Assembly: GCA_013178295.1 (NCBI GenBank)
Contig: JABLWW010000004.1
Span: forward strand, 186,001 to 250,000
Origin: Anaerolineae bacterium
GTDB lineage: Bacteria; Chloroflexota; Anaerolineae; Anaerolineales; Anaerolineaceae
Length of the DNA stretch: 64,000 nucleotides
Direction of reading: 5' to 3'
Numbering within the stretch: position 1 is the stretch's first letter; each line of letters opens with the position of its first letter. The notes beneath the pieces are model-generated. The model made no database searches. It saw only the letters and a list, made by a program, of their open reading frames with translations, and was not told the origin of the DNA. Position numbers and translations under genes: made by a program. Of the stretch, positions 8,105 through 16,566 are shown one piece after another.

Positions 8105-10024
8105 TCACTTTTGCTCATCCAGCGGAAGCAACAACGTAAACGTTGTCCCCTCACCAAGCGTAGAATCGACCCATACGCGGCCGCCATGCCGTTCCACCAC
8201 CGTACGAACAATGGAAAGCCCCAGCCCAGTGCCAACGACACTGCTCTCGATGTTGCTGGCACGATAAAACTTATCAAATATATGCGGCAGATCGGCTGGC
8301 GGTATGCCTATCCCTGTATCCGAAATAGCAACAATGGCTTGATTTGCCTGACGCCCGCTGGCTATTCTAATCTCACCACCCGCCAGTGTATATTTGACTG
8401 CATTCTCAATCAGGTTATTAAACACCTGACGAATCTGAACAGGGTTGGCGCAAACTTCCAGCGGCTCTTTGCTCAGTTGCAAAATGAGAACAAGCCCCTT
8501 CTCGTCCATTTTGATCTTCAAATCATCTACAAGCGCTTGTAACACGCTGTTGATGTCCAGCTTTTCGCGCAGCGTATCCAAACCAGCTTCAATGCGCCCC
8601 AAATTTAACAGATCATCCACCAACGAGGTGATATTATGCACGCCCACATGCACACGGCGGACAAAATCGCGCTGCAAATCGTTGAGCGGCCCGGCACGCT
8701 CCAGTAACTCCACATACCCCATAATAGCTGTCAACGGCGAACGCAGATCATGTGATACGATGCTGACAAATTCACTCTTCACCTGATCCAGCTTTTTTAG
8801 GTGGGTAATATCGTGGAGCGAAATCACCCATCCAATTTGTGGCACCGGTGCAACCCTCGCATTAAGGATCAAATCTTCTACAGTTAACTCAGCTGTCTGT
8901 TGCCCGCCGCTCGTACCGGCGTCAACCAGGGCAAGCAACTCCGGCTGCTGGAAAACGGTGCGGAAAGGTTGACCAAGCACATCCTTTCCCAGATGGAATA
9001 CCCCCATAGCCGCCTGATTTGCCAGAACCACGCGTTGCTCATTATCCAACATAATGACACCATTCTGGATATTATCAAGAAGCATTTCCAGCCTCTTGTG
9101 TTCCTGAAGCGTATTAGAGAAAAGACGGGCATTCTCAATTGCAGCGGCGGCATACTCCGCCAGCGTAGAGAGCAAACGCACATCTCGCTCCCCAAATGTC
9201 TGCTGGCGTTGGCAGTTATCCACACCCAGAATGCCAATTGAGCGCCCCTCAACTTGCAACGGAACATAAATCAGGCTATATACCAGATAACTCGTCTTAA
9301 TCTTGGTAGGCGTGTTTTCATCAAGAAGAAAAGGCTTGCCGTCCCTCAATACCTCGCCAGCCACTGTATCTTTAACAGGCATACGAAAAGTTCTAACAAA
9401 CTCGTCGGGAAAGTTGCGCGCAGCGCGAACGTAAAGCTCTTGAGTGGCTTCGTCCAGCAGCATCAGGCTGCCCTCTTCGGCATCGGTCAGTGAAACCGCC
9501 GAGTCAACCACCACTTTTAAAATATTATCCAGGTCAAGCGTGCCAGTAATGGAGCGTCCCTGACGCGTCAGAGTCTCCAATTCATCCAAACGACGTATCA
9601 AATCATCTGTTGTGCGCTTGGCTTGAGAAAGAATGCTTTCTTTGCGGCGTTGCGCCGCAAGCAAAATCTTTTTCACCGTATGGATAAAATCCTCGGAGCG
9701 CAAAGGCAAAGACAGTACATCTGTAAATCCATGGCGCAAAGCCTGCTTAAGGATCTCTGAGGTTTCCCTGCTCACCAAAAGCATCACGGGTAAGGCAGGG
9801 CAAGCCTGCAACATTTCTTCCCCCAGCGCTATCCCTTCATCGTTGCCAATTCTGTCCGCCAAAATCACCATATCGGGCGGGCTGGTCTTAAAAACCTTCT
9901 GCGCGCCAGCCTTATCGCTACACAGAAGAGCATCATATCCCGAAAGCTTCAAAACGCGTTCAACCAGCTGCCCCACATGAACATCCGGAAGTACCACTAA
10001 AATACGGCTCTGATGCACAGTCAT
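8105..10024 (-). CDS. Hybrid sensor histidine kinase: degenerate receiver, GAF, PAS, HisKA, HATPase
   Basis: A 639-aa soluble kinase. Residues 5-120 are receiver-like, about 150-300 GAF, 310-400 PAS, then HisKA with His425 in SHDLRSPL and a HATPase_c domain with N-box NLIENAVKY, G1 DTGIGI and G2 GTGLGLSI. No transmembrane segment is seen. The receiver-like domain lacks the phosphoacceptor: in the strand-3 segment DMVILADRIG the expected Asp position is Ala56, with an Asp one residue later. It therefore probably acts as a docking or dimer module. The start codon overlaps the stop of the upstream receiver-GAF gene (ATGA), so the two products are translationally coupled and likely work together. 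Confidence 0.9.
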   Translation of the reverse strand: MTVHQSRILVVLPDVHVGQLVERVLKLSGYDALLCSDKAGAQKVFKTSPPDMVILADRIGNDEGIALGEEMLQACPALPVMLLVSRETSEILKQALRHGFTDVLSLPLRSEDFIHTVKKILLAAQRRKESILSQAKRTTDDLIRRLDELETLTRQGRSITGTLDLDNILKVVVDSAVSLTDAEEGSLMLLDEATQELYVRAARNFPDEFVRTFRMPVKDTVAGEVLRDGKPFLLDENTPTKIKTSYLVYSLIYVPLQVEGRSIGILGVDNCQRQQTFGERDVRLLSTLAEYAAAAIENARLFSNTLQEHKRLEMLLDNIQNGVIMLDNEQRVVLANQAAMGVFHLGKDVLGQPFRTVFQQPELLALVDAGTSGGQQTAELTVEDLILNARVAPVPQIGWVISLHDITHLKKLDQVKSEFVSIVSHDLRSPLTAIMGYVELLERAGPLNDLQRDFVRRVHVGVHNITSLVDDLLNLGRIEAGLDTLREKLDINSVLQALVDDLKIKMDEKGLVLILQLSKEPLEVCANPVQIRQVFNNLIENAVKYTLAGGEIRIASGRQANQAIVAISDTGIGIPPADLPHIFDKFYRASNIESSVVGTGLGLSIVRTVVERHGGRVWVDSTLGEGTTFTLLLPLDEQK

Positions 10025-11202
10025 GAGGAAACCTGTTTTTCGGCTTGCGCAAGGGTTTCGAGTAATTGCGCCAGACGCTGCAGCTGCACACCCAGTTCAG
10101 CAAATGACTGGCGCTGTCCAGCCGTCCAATGCGCCGCAGGGTCATTGACAATTTGATTGAGAACCCGCCGGGCAACATCCAAAGGCGGGCTTAGTAAACC
10201 TTTGGAACCGCCGGGCGCAGCAGCATCCGGAACAACCTTCACAGCACTGGCAGCCTGCGTCTGAAGCTGGCGTAGTTTCTCCTCCAGCGCTTTAAAAAGA
10301 CGGGCATTCACCAGCGAGATCGAAGCATAATCGGCAACTGCTTCCACCAGGCTTTGTTCATTTTTACTGAATGGAGACGGCGCACGCCGCATCAAACAGA
10401 TCAGCCCGATCACCTGGCGTTGCACTTTTACCGGGCTGATCAAAGCCGCCTGTCCTAAAGCCGAAACCTTGAACCTGTGCAACGACTCGCCCTCAATGGC
10501 AAGCGCCTGCGCTGAAAGAGCCACCAGCGAGCTGATCTCGTCATCCCAGGTCTTTCCTAGCCGCTCTACCAGCGAAGGCGGCAAGTTGCGGTGCGCCACG
10601 AGGATAAAAGGCTGATCAGTATCCGAGCGCACCAGAAACCAGCCCAGATCGGACTTGGTAACCTTGAGCGCTCCCTCAAGGATACGCTCAAACAACAGCG
10701 TCTGATCAGTAATCGAAGTAACTGCCTTGCCAATTGAGAACAGGATGTTTTGTTCCTCAATGCGGGCTTTTAATTCCTGATTGGTTTGCTTGAGCTCCGC
10801 CGCCAGCCGTTCACGCTCACGACGCTCACGCACCTGTTTAAGCACGCGTTCGACAGCCGTTAAAACCTCCGCCTCCCGCAGAGGATGAATAAGAAAATCA
10901 GCCGCCCCAAGACGAAAAGCCTGGATAATATCCGTATCCATACCTCTCTTTGCCAGAGCAATGACCGGAAGGTCATACCCTCTGGCAGAAAGGGCAACCA
11001 GAAAATCCTTTCCGCTAAAGCCGGGCAGATTCAGATTGACAATCACCAGAGAAAAGCGATGCTGCGCAACCCTTGCCAGGGCAGCAGCGGCATCCTCAAC
11101 GACCTCAACCGAGTACCCCGCCGCTTTGAGCGTCTGTTTAGCAATCAGGTCGCAGACAAACGGGTCACTTTCCACCAACAAAACATGTTCAGTTTGCTTC
11201 AT
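10021..11202 (-). CDS. Receiver-like plus GAF domain protein lacking the phosphoacceptor Asp
   Basis: A 393-aa cytoplasmic protein. Residues 5-120 resemble a response-regulator receiver with acidic residues (ESD, 11-13), but the strand-3 motif reads VIVNLNLPGFSG, placing Asn56 where Asp is phosphorylated. A charged coiled linker (about 125-155) leads into a GAF domain (155-315); the C-terminal 75 residues are helical and contain a Pro/Gly-rich break. There is no catalytic output domain. The gene overlaps the downstream kinase by 4 nt, so it likely feeds ligand or protein signals to it. A strong promoter places the transcription start almost on the ATG, implying a leaderless message. Confidence 0.85.
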   Translation of the reverse strand: MKQTEHVLLVESDPFVCDLIAKQTLKAAGYSVEVVEDAAAALARVAQHRFSLVIVNLNLPGFSGKDFLVALSARGYDLPVIALAKRGMDTDIIQAFRLGAADFLIHPLREAEVLTAVERVLKQVRERRERERLAAELKQTNQELKARIEEQNILFSIGKAVTSITDQTLLFERILEGALKVTKSDLGWFLVRSDTDQPFILVAHRNLPPSLVERLGKTWDDEISSLVALSAQALAIEGESLHRFKVSALGQAALISPVKVQRQVIGLICLMRRAPSPFSKNEQSLVEAVADYASISLVNARLFKALEEKLRQLQTQAASAVKVVPDAAAPGGSKGLLSPPLDVARRVLNQIVNDPAAHWTAGQRQSFAELGVQLQRLAQLLETLAQAEKQVSS

Positions 11203-11209
11203 ATAGCCA

Positions 11210-11238
11210 ATAATAGCATGGTTAATCCAAAAAGTTAA
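11210..11238 (-). promoter_or_regulatory. Promoter of the receiver-GAF/kinase operon, leaderless spacing
   Basis: Minus strand: -35 TTAACT (11233-11238), 17-nt spacer, extended -10 TGC-TATTAT (-10 at 11210-11215), then 7 nt to the ATG at 11202. Transcription would start at or next to the start codon, and no Shine-Dalgarno is present. Confidence 0.7.
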
Positions 11239-11264
11239 TTTTTCATAAGAGTTTTCAATCTATC

Positions 11265-11293
11265 TTGATTTCTGCGGCGCGTAAGCATAAAAT
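11265..11293 (+). promoter_or_regulatory. Promoter of the CbpA/DnaJ-like gene, leaderless spacing
   Basis: TTGATT (11265-11270), 17-nt spacer, TAAAAT (11288-11293), then 6 nt to ATG 11300. No Shine-Dalgarno. Divergent from the signalling operon promoter 30 nt away. Confidence 0.65.
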
Positions 11294-11299
11294 GATGCT

Positions 11300-12205
11300 A
11301 TGGAATATCAAGATTATTATAAAATACTGGGTGTCAGCAAAAAAGCCTCCGATGAGGAGATCAAGCGCGCCTTTCGCAAGCTGGCGATGAAATACCACCC
11401 CGACCGCAACCCGGGCAACAAAGAAGCGGAAGAAAAATTTAAGCAGATCAACGAGGCTTATGAAGTCTTAAGCGACAAACAAAAGCGCGCCCGCTATGAC
11501 CAGCTGGGGGATTCTTATCAACGCTGGCAACAGACAGGCGGGACGGGCAACTTCAACTGGGAAGACTGGTTCACCACCCGAGCGCCAGGCGGGGCGACAC
11601 GCGTTGAAGTGGGCGACTTTGGCACTTTCTTTGAAGGCGGTTTTTCTGATTTCTTCAACATGATGTTTGGCGGCTTGGGAACACAGACAGGACAGAGGTG
11701 GCAAACCACGCGCCAGACAAAACCTAAGGCAATGGAGCACCCGGTTAAAATTACCCTGCAGGAAGCCTTCAGCGGAGCGGAGCGCACGGTTCAGGTTGAT
11801 AACCGCCGCCTGCAGGTAAAGATACCCCCGGGTGCAAAAACGGGAACAAAGGTGCGCATGGCAGGCGCCGCACCGGGCGAAACGGACATTTACCTGGTGG
11901 TCGAAGTCTTGCCTGATAAAAATTACGAGATCAAAGGCGATGATCTGTATTCAGAGACAACAATTGACCTGTACACTGCCGTATTGGGTGGAGAAACCAA
12001 AGTGCAAACGCCTGCCGGGCAGGTAGTGCTGAAGATACCCCCCGGAACACAGCCTGGGCAAACGTTTCGCCTCGCTGGAAGGGGTATGCCAAAGCTACGC
12101 AAACCGCAGGAACACGGAGATTTATTTGTAAAAACCAAGGTGCAATTACCCCGTCAAATCACCCCACAGCAACGCGCGCTGTTTGAACAGCTGCGCCAAA
12201 GTTAG
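11300..12205 (+). CDS. cbpA: DnaJ-family co-chaperone of CbpA type (no zinc finger)
   Basis: A 301-aa J-domain protein that would stimulate DnaK and hold unfolded clients. The J domain spans residues 4-70 with the HPD tripeptide in [10 protein letters not shown]; a Gly/Phe-rich linker runs to about 150 ([13 protein letters not shown]), followed by two C-terminal beta-domains ([17 protein letters not shown] and a second repeat) as in CbpA. The four CxxCxGxG zinc repeats of true DnaJ are absent. The start ATG lies 6 nt after a -10 box. It is followed at 32 nt by an HtrA-type protease, a logical protein-quality-control pairing. The symbol is by architecture, not orthology. Confidence 0.9.
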   Translation: MEYQDYYKILGVSKKASDEEIKRAFRKLAMKYHPDRNPGNKEAEEKFKQINEAYEVLSDKQKRARYDQLGDSYQRWQQTGGTGNFNWEDWFTTRAPGGATRVEVGDFGTFFEGGFSDFFNMMFGGLGTQTGQRWQTTRQTKPKAMEHPVKITLQEAFSGAERTVQVDNRRLQVKIPPGAKTGTKVRMAGAAPGETDIYLVVEVLPDKNYEIKGDDLYSETTIDLYTAVLGGETKVQTPAGQVVLKIPPGTQPGQTFRLAGRGMPKLRKPQEHGDLFVKTKVQLPRQITPQQRALFEQLRQS

Positions 12206-12237
12206 CCATATTATCTGTAAAGAGGTTTCGTTTTTAG

Positions 12238-13416
12238 ATGAAAAAAATTTTTATATCGCTTGCACTGTTGGTCATCATCTTCAGTTCGCTGGCTTGCCGC
12301 ACCTCCACCAATCTCTTTGGGCAACCAGAACAGCCGCAAAAATCCGCACAGCCCCCAACTACGCCTGCCGTGCAAGCCACACCGCCCACCGTTGCGCCAC
12401 AATCACCTGTGGTCAGTCTGTTTACCGAGCAGGAAGCGCTGATCAACCTGTATGAGCGCGTTAACCCCGGTGTGGTCTCCATCCAGACAATCTCCCAAAT
12501 GGGCGGAGCACAAGGCTCCGGTTTTGTCTATGATAAAGAAGGTCATATTGTAACCAATTACCACGTTGTTGAAAATGCCACAGACCTGGTCATTAACTTT
12601 TCCTCAGGGTTGAAGGTGCGGGGAAAAGTTATTGGAAACGATTTGGATTCTGATCTGGCAGTCATAAAGGTGGATGTCAGCCCTGAGGACCTGGCGCCTG
12701 TGCCGCTGGGCGACTCAGACAAGGTAAAAGTTGGGCAGCTGGTTGTTGCTATTGGAAACCCGTATGGTTTAAGCAGCACCATGACCCTAGGAATTGTCTC
12801 CGCTAAAGGGCGCACATTAGAATCTTTTCGCGAGACCCCGGAGGGCGGCACCTTCTCTGCAGGCGATATCATTCAGACCGACGCCTCAATCAACCCTGGC
12901 AATTCAGGAGGACCCTTGCTTAACTTAAACGGCGAGGTGATCGGGGTCAATCGCGCCATCCGTACTGCCGGGGTAAGTGCCGTAGGAGATCCCATTAACA
13001 CTGGTATTGGTTTTGCTGTGTCGGTCAACATCGTACGACGGGTCGTGCCAGCGCTGATCACAACCGGCGAATATAAATACCCTTATCTGGGATTAACTGC
13101 ACGTGAGGAACTTTCTCTGATTGAGCAGGAGCAGCTCGGGTTGCCGCGCGCCACTGGCGCTTATGTGATCAGTGTCGTTCCCGGCGGTCCCGCCGAAAAG
13201 GCTGGCATTCGCGGTTCCAGCTTTGACAGCTACACCCAACGGCTGGGTGAAGGCGGGGATCTGATCATCGCCGTAGATGGCAGACCGATTCGCGTCTTTG
13301 GAGAGCTGCTGGGATATTTAATGACCAACAAAAGCCCTGGTGATAAGATTACTTTAACCGTCTTGCGAGATAACCAGGAAATGGACATTGTGGTAACGCT
13401 TGGCGAACGTCCCTAG
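12238..13416 (+). CDS. HtrA/DegP-family serine protease, lipoprotein, one PDZ domain
   Basis: A 392-aa envelope protease that degrades damaged proteins. The signal peptide ends in SSLAC, so Cys20 is probably lipidated and the enzyme is tethered to the outer face of the membrane; a Pro/Thr/Gln-rich linker follows to about residue 60. The trypsin-like domain shows the triad His109 (TNYHVV), Asp139 (SDLAV) and Ser223 (NPGNSGGP). A single PDZ domain occupies about 275-390 (YVISVVPGGPAEKAGI). AGAGG lies 13-17 nt before the ATG. Co-directional with the J-protein upstream and followed by a baeRF gene. Confidence 0.93.
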   Translation: MKKIFISLALLVIIFSSLACRTSTNLFGQPEQPQKSAQPPTTPAVQATPPTVAPQSPVVSLFTEQEALINLYERVNPGVVSIQTISQMGGAQGSGFVYDKEGHIVTNYHVVENATDLVINFSSGLKVRGKVIGNDLDSDLAVIKVDVSPEDLAPVPLGDSDKVKVGQLVVAIGNPYGLSSTMTLGIVSAKGRTLESFRETPEGGTFSAGDIIQTDASINPGNSGGPLLNLNGEVIGVNRAIRTAGVSAVGDPINTGIGFAVSVNIVRRVVPALITTGEYKYPYLGLTAREELSLIEQEQLGLPRATGAYVISVVPGGPAEKAGIRGSSFDSYTQRLGEGGDLIIAVDGRPIRVFGELLGYLMTNKSPGDKITLTVLRDNQEMDIVVTLGERP

Positions 13417-13455
13417 GCAAATAAATAAGCTCATATTTTAAAAAAGGAGGCTGTT

Positions 13456-14556
13456 ATGTTTGCTGAAACCGACTTGCGGGAGTTGGTCGAGTTTTCGTCA
13501 TCTGAACCTGTTCTGAGTGTTTATCTAAACACCGACCCAACACAGGGAAATGCAGACGCTTACAAGCTGCGGCTACGCAACATGCTAAAAAATGTGAATT
13601 TACCGGCAGACGTCAACGCCATCGAGCGCTACTTTGACCTCAAACACGACTGGTCAGGGCGCAGTGTGGCTGTTTTTTCCTGTGCGGTGCAAAAATTTTT
13701 CCGCGCCTATCCGCTAGCTTTGCCTGTACACGATTTTATCTATATTGGCAATCGCCCCGGTGTAAAGCCGTTGATTAACCTATGGAATAATTACGGCGGT
13801 TATGGCGTCGTTCTGGTGGATAAGCAAGGCGCCCGGCTTTTTAATTTTCATCTGGGGCAGCTTGTAGAACAACAGGGTGTCCTTGGCGAAACGGTCAAGC
13901 GCACAAAGAGAGGGGGCGCATCCAGCTTTCCGGGCAGACGGGGCGGCATCGCTGGCAGAACAAACGCCGTGGATGAAACTGTCGAACGCAACATGAAAGA
14001 CGTGGTGGACAGCGCCATCCGCTTTTTCGAGGAGAACCACATCCGACGCATCTTGATTAGCGGGTCAGATGACAATGTAGCCTTGTTCCGCAGCCTCCTC
14101 CCCAAAGCATGGCAGAGCCTGGTGGTAGGAACATTTGCCATGAGCATGACAGCCAGCCACAATGATGTACTCAATCAAACGCTGCAAGTTGGGCTGGGAG
14201 CGGAGCAACAGCGCGAGAAAAAGCTGATAGATCACATGATGACCAGCGCGGCAAAGGGCGGGGCTGCCATTGTCGGGCTGGAAGACACCCTGCAAGCCAT
14301 ATACAACGACCGGGTGCAGACCCTGGTATTGGCGGAAAACTTTCATCAGGAAGGATACCGCTGTACACATTGCGAGTGGCTGACCAGTTTACCCGCCAAG
14401 CTTTGCTCGATTTGCGGCAAGGAAATGACTTCTGTTGCCGATGTTGCCAATCTGGCAATCAGTGCCGTGATGCGCCATGCAGGAGATGTGGAGGTTGTTG
14501 GAACAGATGAATCCTTTGAAAAAGTTGGCAGTATTGGAGCAATATTGAGATATTAA
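13456..14556 (+). CDS. eRF1-like (baeRF/VLRF1-type) protein with C-terminal zinc ribbon
   Basis: A 366-aa protein of the bacterial/archaeal eRF1-like group. Features include an N-terminal region with LSVYLNTDP, a middle domain with YGVVLVDKQGARLF, a Gly/Arg-rich loop (residues about 153-175, including PGRRGGIAGRT) in the place where related release factors carry a GGQ-like loop, and an eRF1 domain-3-like region ending in a zinc ribbon near residues 303-320 (CTHC and CSIC pairs). Family members are thought to act on stalled ribosomes, by analogy with Vms1/ANKZF1; no GGQ is present here, so peptidyl-tRNA hydrolysis is not assured. A strong AAAGGAGG precedes the ATG. The 3' end overlaps the fbp 3' end by 4 bp. 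Confidence 0.75.
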   Translation: MFAETDLRELVEFSSSEPVLSVYLNTDPTQGNADAYKLRLRNMLKNVNLPADVNAIERYFDLKHDWSGRSVAVFSCAVQKFFRAYPLALPVHDFIYIGNRPGVKPLINLWNNYGGYGVVLVDKQGARLFNFHLGQLVEQQGVLGETVKRTKRGGASSFPGRRGGIAGRTNAVDETVERNMKDVVDSAIRFFEENHIRRILISGSDDNVALFRSLLPKAWQSLVVGTFAMSMTASHNDVLNQTLQVGLGAEQQREKKLIDHMMTSAAKGGAAIVGLEDTLQAIYNDRVQTLVLAENFHQEGYRCTHCEWLTSLPAKLCSICGKEMTSVADVANLAISAVMRHAGDVEVVGTDESFEKVGSIGAILRY

Positions 14557-15581
14557 CCAGCGTCCATCTGGCGTACCAGCTGCTCGTACAGCTCAATATC
14601 CTGTCTGCACCCAACAAAAAAGGGAACGCGCTGATGCACATCGGAGGGTTGAACATCCAAAATTCGCTCTCTGCCAGTGGAAGCCTTGCCACCTGCCTGC
14701 TCCGCAATCATTGCCAGGGGCGCACACTCATACAAAAGCCGCAGTTTGCCATGCGGAGCAGAAGGATTTTCGGGGTACATAAACACTCCCCCACCTAGCA
14801 AATTCCGATGAAAGTCAGCTACCAGAGACCCCACGTAGCGGCATGTAGTTTTGGCATAGCGCGGTTCATCGCTAAAGCGCAAGGTGTCTGAAAACTTGCG
14901 GACAGCCTCTGACCATTGCGGGTAATATGTATCATTTGCGGAGTAGTATGTACACACGTCCGGAGTACGAATATTCTCATGGGAAAGAACAAACTCACCA
15001 ATCTCCGGGTCAAGCGTAAACCCGTGAACGCCCTGCCCAGTCGTATACACAAACATCGCACTTGAGCCATACACCACATATCCGGCAGCTACCTGCTGCG
15101 AGCCTGGCAGCAAGTATCTTTCCAGCGGCGGGCGAGGCTGGTTATAGGGATAGCGGTAGATGGAAAAAATTGTCCCCACAGAAACGTTGACATCAATATT
15201 CGATGAACCATCCACTGGGTCGTAAAACACAACATACTGATCTTCTTTGATCTCTTCGTAATGGTGGAGTATTGTTATCTTTTCATCCTCCTCAGAAGCA
15301 ATTGCTGCCACCGAAGTTACCCACCCCAGAACAGATTTGATGATTTGATTGGCAATCACATCCAGTTTCATCTGCTCTTCGCCCTGCACATTGCTTGTGC
15401 CCTGCTTCCCCAGCACATCCACCAGACCCGCCATACGCACCTTTGAGGCAATGATCTTGCTTCCCAATCCAATGCGGCGCAAAATATCCGAAAACTTGCC
15501 GCGACTGTGCGGGTAAAGCCGTTGCTGTCGTGCAATAAAGCTTTCCAGCGTATCAAAATCCTGCCAACTGCCTGCTGCCAT
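14553..15581 (-). CDS. fbp: Fructose-1,6-bisphosphatase, class I
   Basis: Removes the C1 phosphate of fructose-1,6-bisphosphate in gluconeogenesis. The 342-aa protein has the metal-binding ASEEDE and the DPVDGSSNIDVN signature, plus the late GGKAS and DVQPSDVHQRVP segments of class I enzymes. The start at 15581 (MAAGSW) is chosen because GGAG lies 9 nt upstream; in-frame starts at 15608 and 15614 lack a ribosome site. An excellent sigma-70-type promoter lies 40-70 nt upstream. It fits with pckA and glgC in the same window: carbon from C3 acids to glycogen. The stop codon overlaps the end of the convergent baeRF gene. Confidence 0.95.
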   Translation of the reverse strand: MAAGSWQDFDTLESFIARQQRLYPHSRGKFSDILRRIGLGSKIIASKVRMAGLVDVLGKQGTSNVQGEEQMKLDVIANQIIKSVLGWVTSVAAIASEEDEKITILHHYEEIKEDQYVVFYDPVDGSSNIDVNVSVGTIFSIYRYPYNQPRPPLERYLLPGSQQVAAGYVVYGSSAMFVYTTGQGVHGFTLDPEIGEFVLSHENIRTPDVCTYYSANDTYYPQWSEAVRKFSDTLRFSDEPRYAKTTCRYVGSLVADFHRNLLGGGVFMYPENPSAPHGKLRLLYECAPLAMIAEQAGGKASTGRERILDVQPSDVHQRVPFFVGCRQDIELYEQLVRQMDAG

Positions 15582-15622
15582 TGATTCAGTCTCCAATCTT
15601 CTGTCCATGATCAACCAATATC

Positions 15623-15651
15623 AGTATAGCCAAGAGCGGCTCATCTGTCAC
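15623..15651 (-). promoter_or_regulatory. fbp promoter
   Basis: Minus strand: GTGACA (15646-15651), 17-nt spacer, TATACT (15623-15628). Each hexamer matches consensus at 5 of 6 positions. Expected start near 15616, giving a leader of about 35 nt with a GGAG ribosome site. Confidence 0.7.
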
Positions 15652-15715
15652 ATGAGAATTGTCAGAAAAATTATATCGGATTTGTCATGTGCCTGGTGAA
15701 GATAGCCACACACAT

Positions 15716-15747
15716 AAAAAGACCCGCCCCTGCTGGGAAGGGGCGGG
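15716..15747 (-). terminator. Rho-independent terminator of the NarL-type response regulator gene
   Basis: GC-only 9-bp stem (15723-15731 with 15739-15747), 7-nt loop, followed on the minus strand by TCTTTTTAT. It lies about 110 nt after the regulator stop codon. Confidence 0.8.
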
Positions 15748-15858
15748 CAGACACAGGGAGGGGAACAAAACAATATTTGACATTAATATACCAAATCTGT
15801 CTGCCCTTGAACATCCGAAAAATACCTATTCTAACGGGCAACGCTCTAAACAAAACTC

Positions 15859-16563
15859 TTATTTTGCATCATGATAGAGTGAAATCAGCCCTTTCCGTAA
15901 AGCGTATAACACCATTTGGGCACGATTGACCAATTGCAGTTTGGCAAGGATGTTGCCAATGTGCACATTCACCGTTCGTTTGCTAATCACCAACTTTTGC
16001 GCAATCTGATCATTGGTCAATCCCTGCGCCACCAATTTGAGCACCTCAAGCTCGCGCTCGGTCAACGGGTCTTGATTTTGTTCGGATTCGGGCGATTCCG
16101 CCAGACTTTCAAATATCTGGCGGGCAATCGCTGGCTGAAACGAAATTGCGCCGCGATACACATCCCGTATTGCAGCAAGCAGCTCATCAGGAGGAGCATG
16201 TTTGAGGATGTACCCCTGAGCACCGCTTCTGACTGCCAGCAGAATCTTGTCAGTTTCGGCAAAGCTGGTCAAAACAAGAATGCGCGCTTGCGGATACACC
16301 GCCCGTATCTCATTCATAGCCGCAATCCCATCTTTTTTGGGCATGACCAAATCCATCAGCACCACATCTGGGCGCAATACTTCATACTGCCGGACTGCCT
16401 CATCCCCATCACCCGCCTCACCCACCACAACCATATCGTTTTCGTAGCCAATAATTGCCCGAAGTCCTCCGCGCATGATGGCATGATCATCAACAAGCAA
16501 AATACGAATCGGCTGCAGGGCATGATTTTCTTTCGCGTTCAATTTACCTTCCAACTTTGCCAT
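15859..16563 (-). CDS. NarL/LuxR-family response regulator
   Basis: A 234-aa DNA-binding regulator phosphorylated by the kinase encoded just upstream. Receiver domain about residues 18-135: acidic pair in VDDH, phosphoacceptor Asp71 in LMDLVMPKKDG, and Lys in ILKHA. A GerE/LuxR helix-turn-helix follows at about 165-228 (LTERELEVLKLVAQGL, then SKRTVNVHIGNIL). AGAGGGA precedes the ATG, which is only 3 nt after the kinase stop. A terminator follows. Target genes cannot be inferred. Confidence 0.94.
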   Translation of the reverse strand: MAKLEGKLNAKENHALQPIRILLVDDHAIMRGGLRAIIGYENDMVVVGEAGDGDEAVRQYEVLRPDVVLMDLVMPKKDGIAAMNEIRAVYPQARILVLTSFAETDKILLAVRSGAQGYILKHAPPDELLAAIRDVYRGAISFQPAIARQIFESLAESPESEQNQDPLTERELEVLKLVAQGLTNDQIAQKLVISKRTVNVHIGNILAKLQLVNRAQMVLYALRKGLISLYHDAK

Positions 16564-16566
16564 ATC

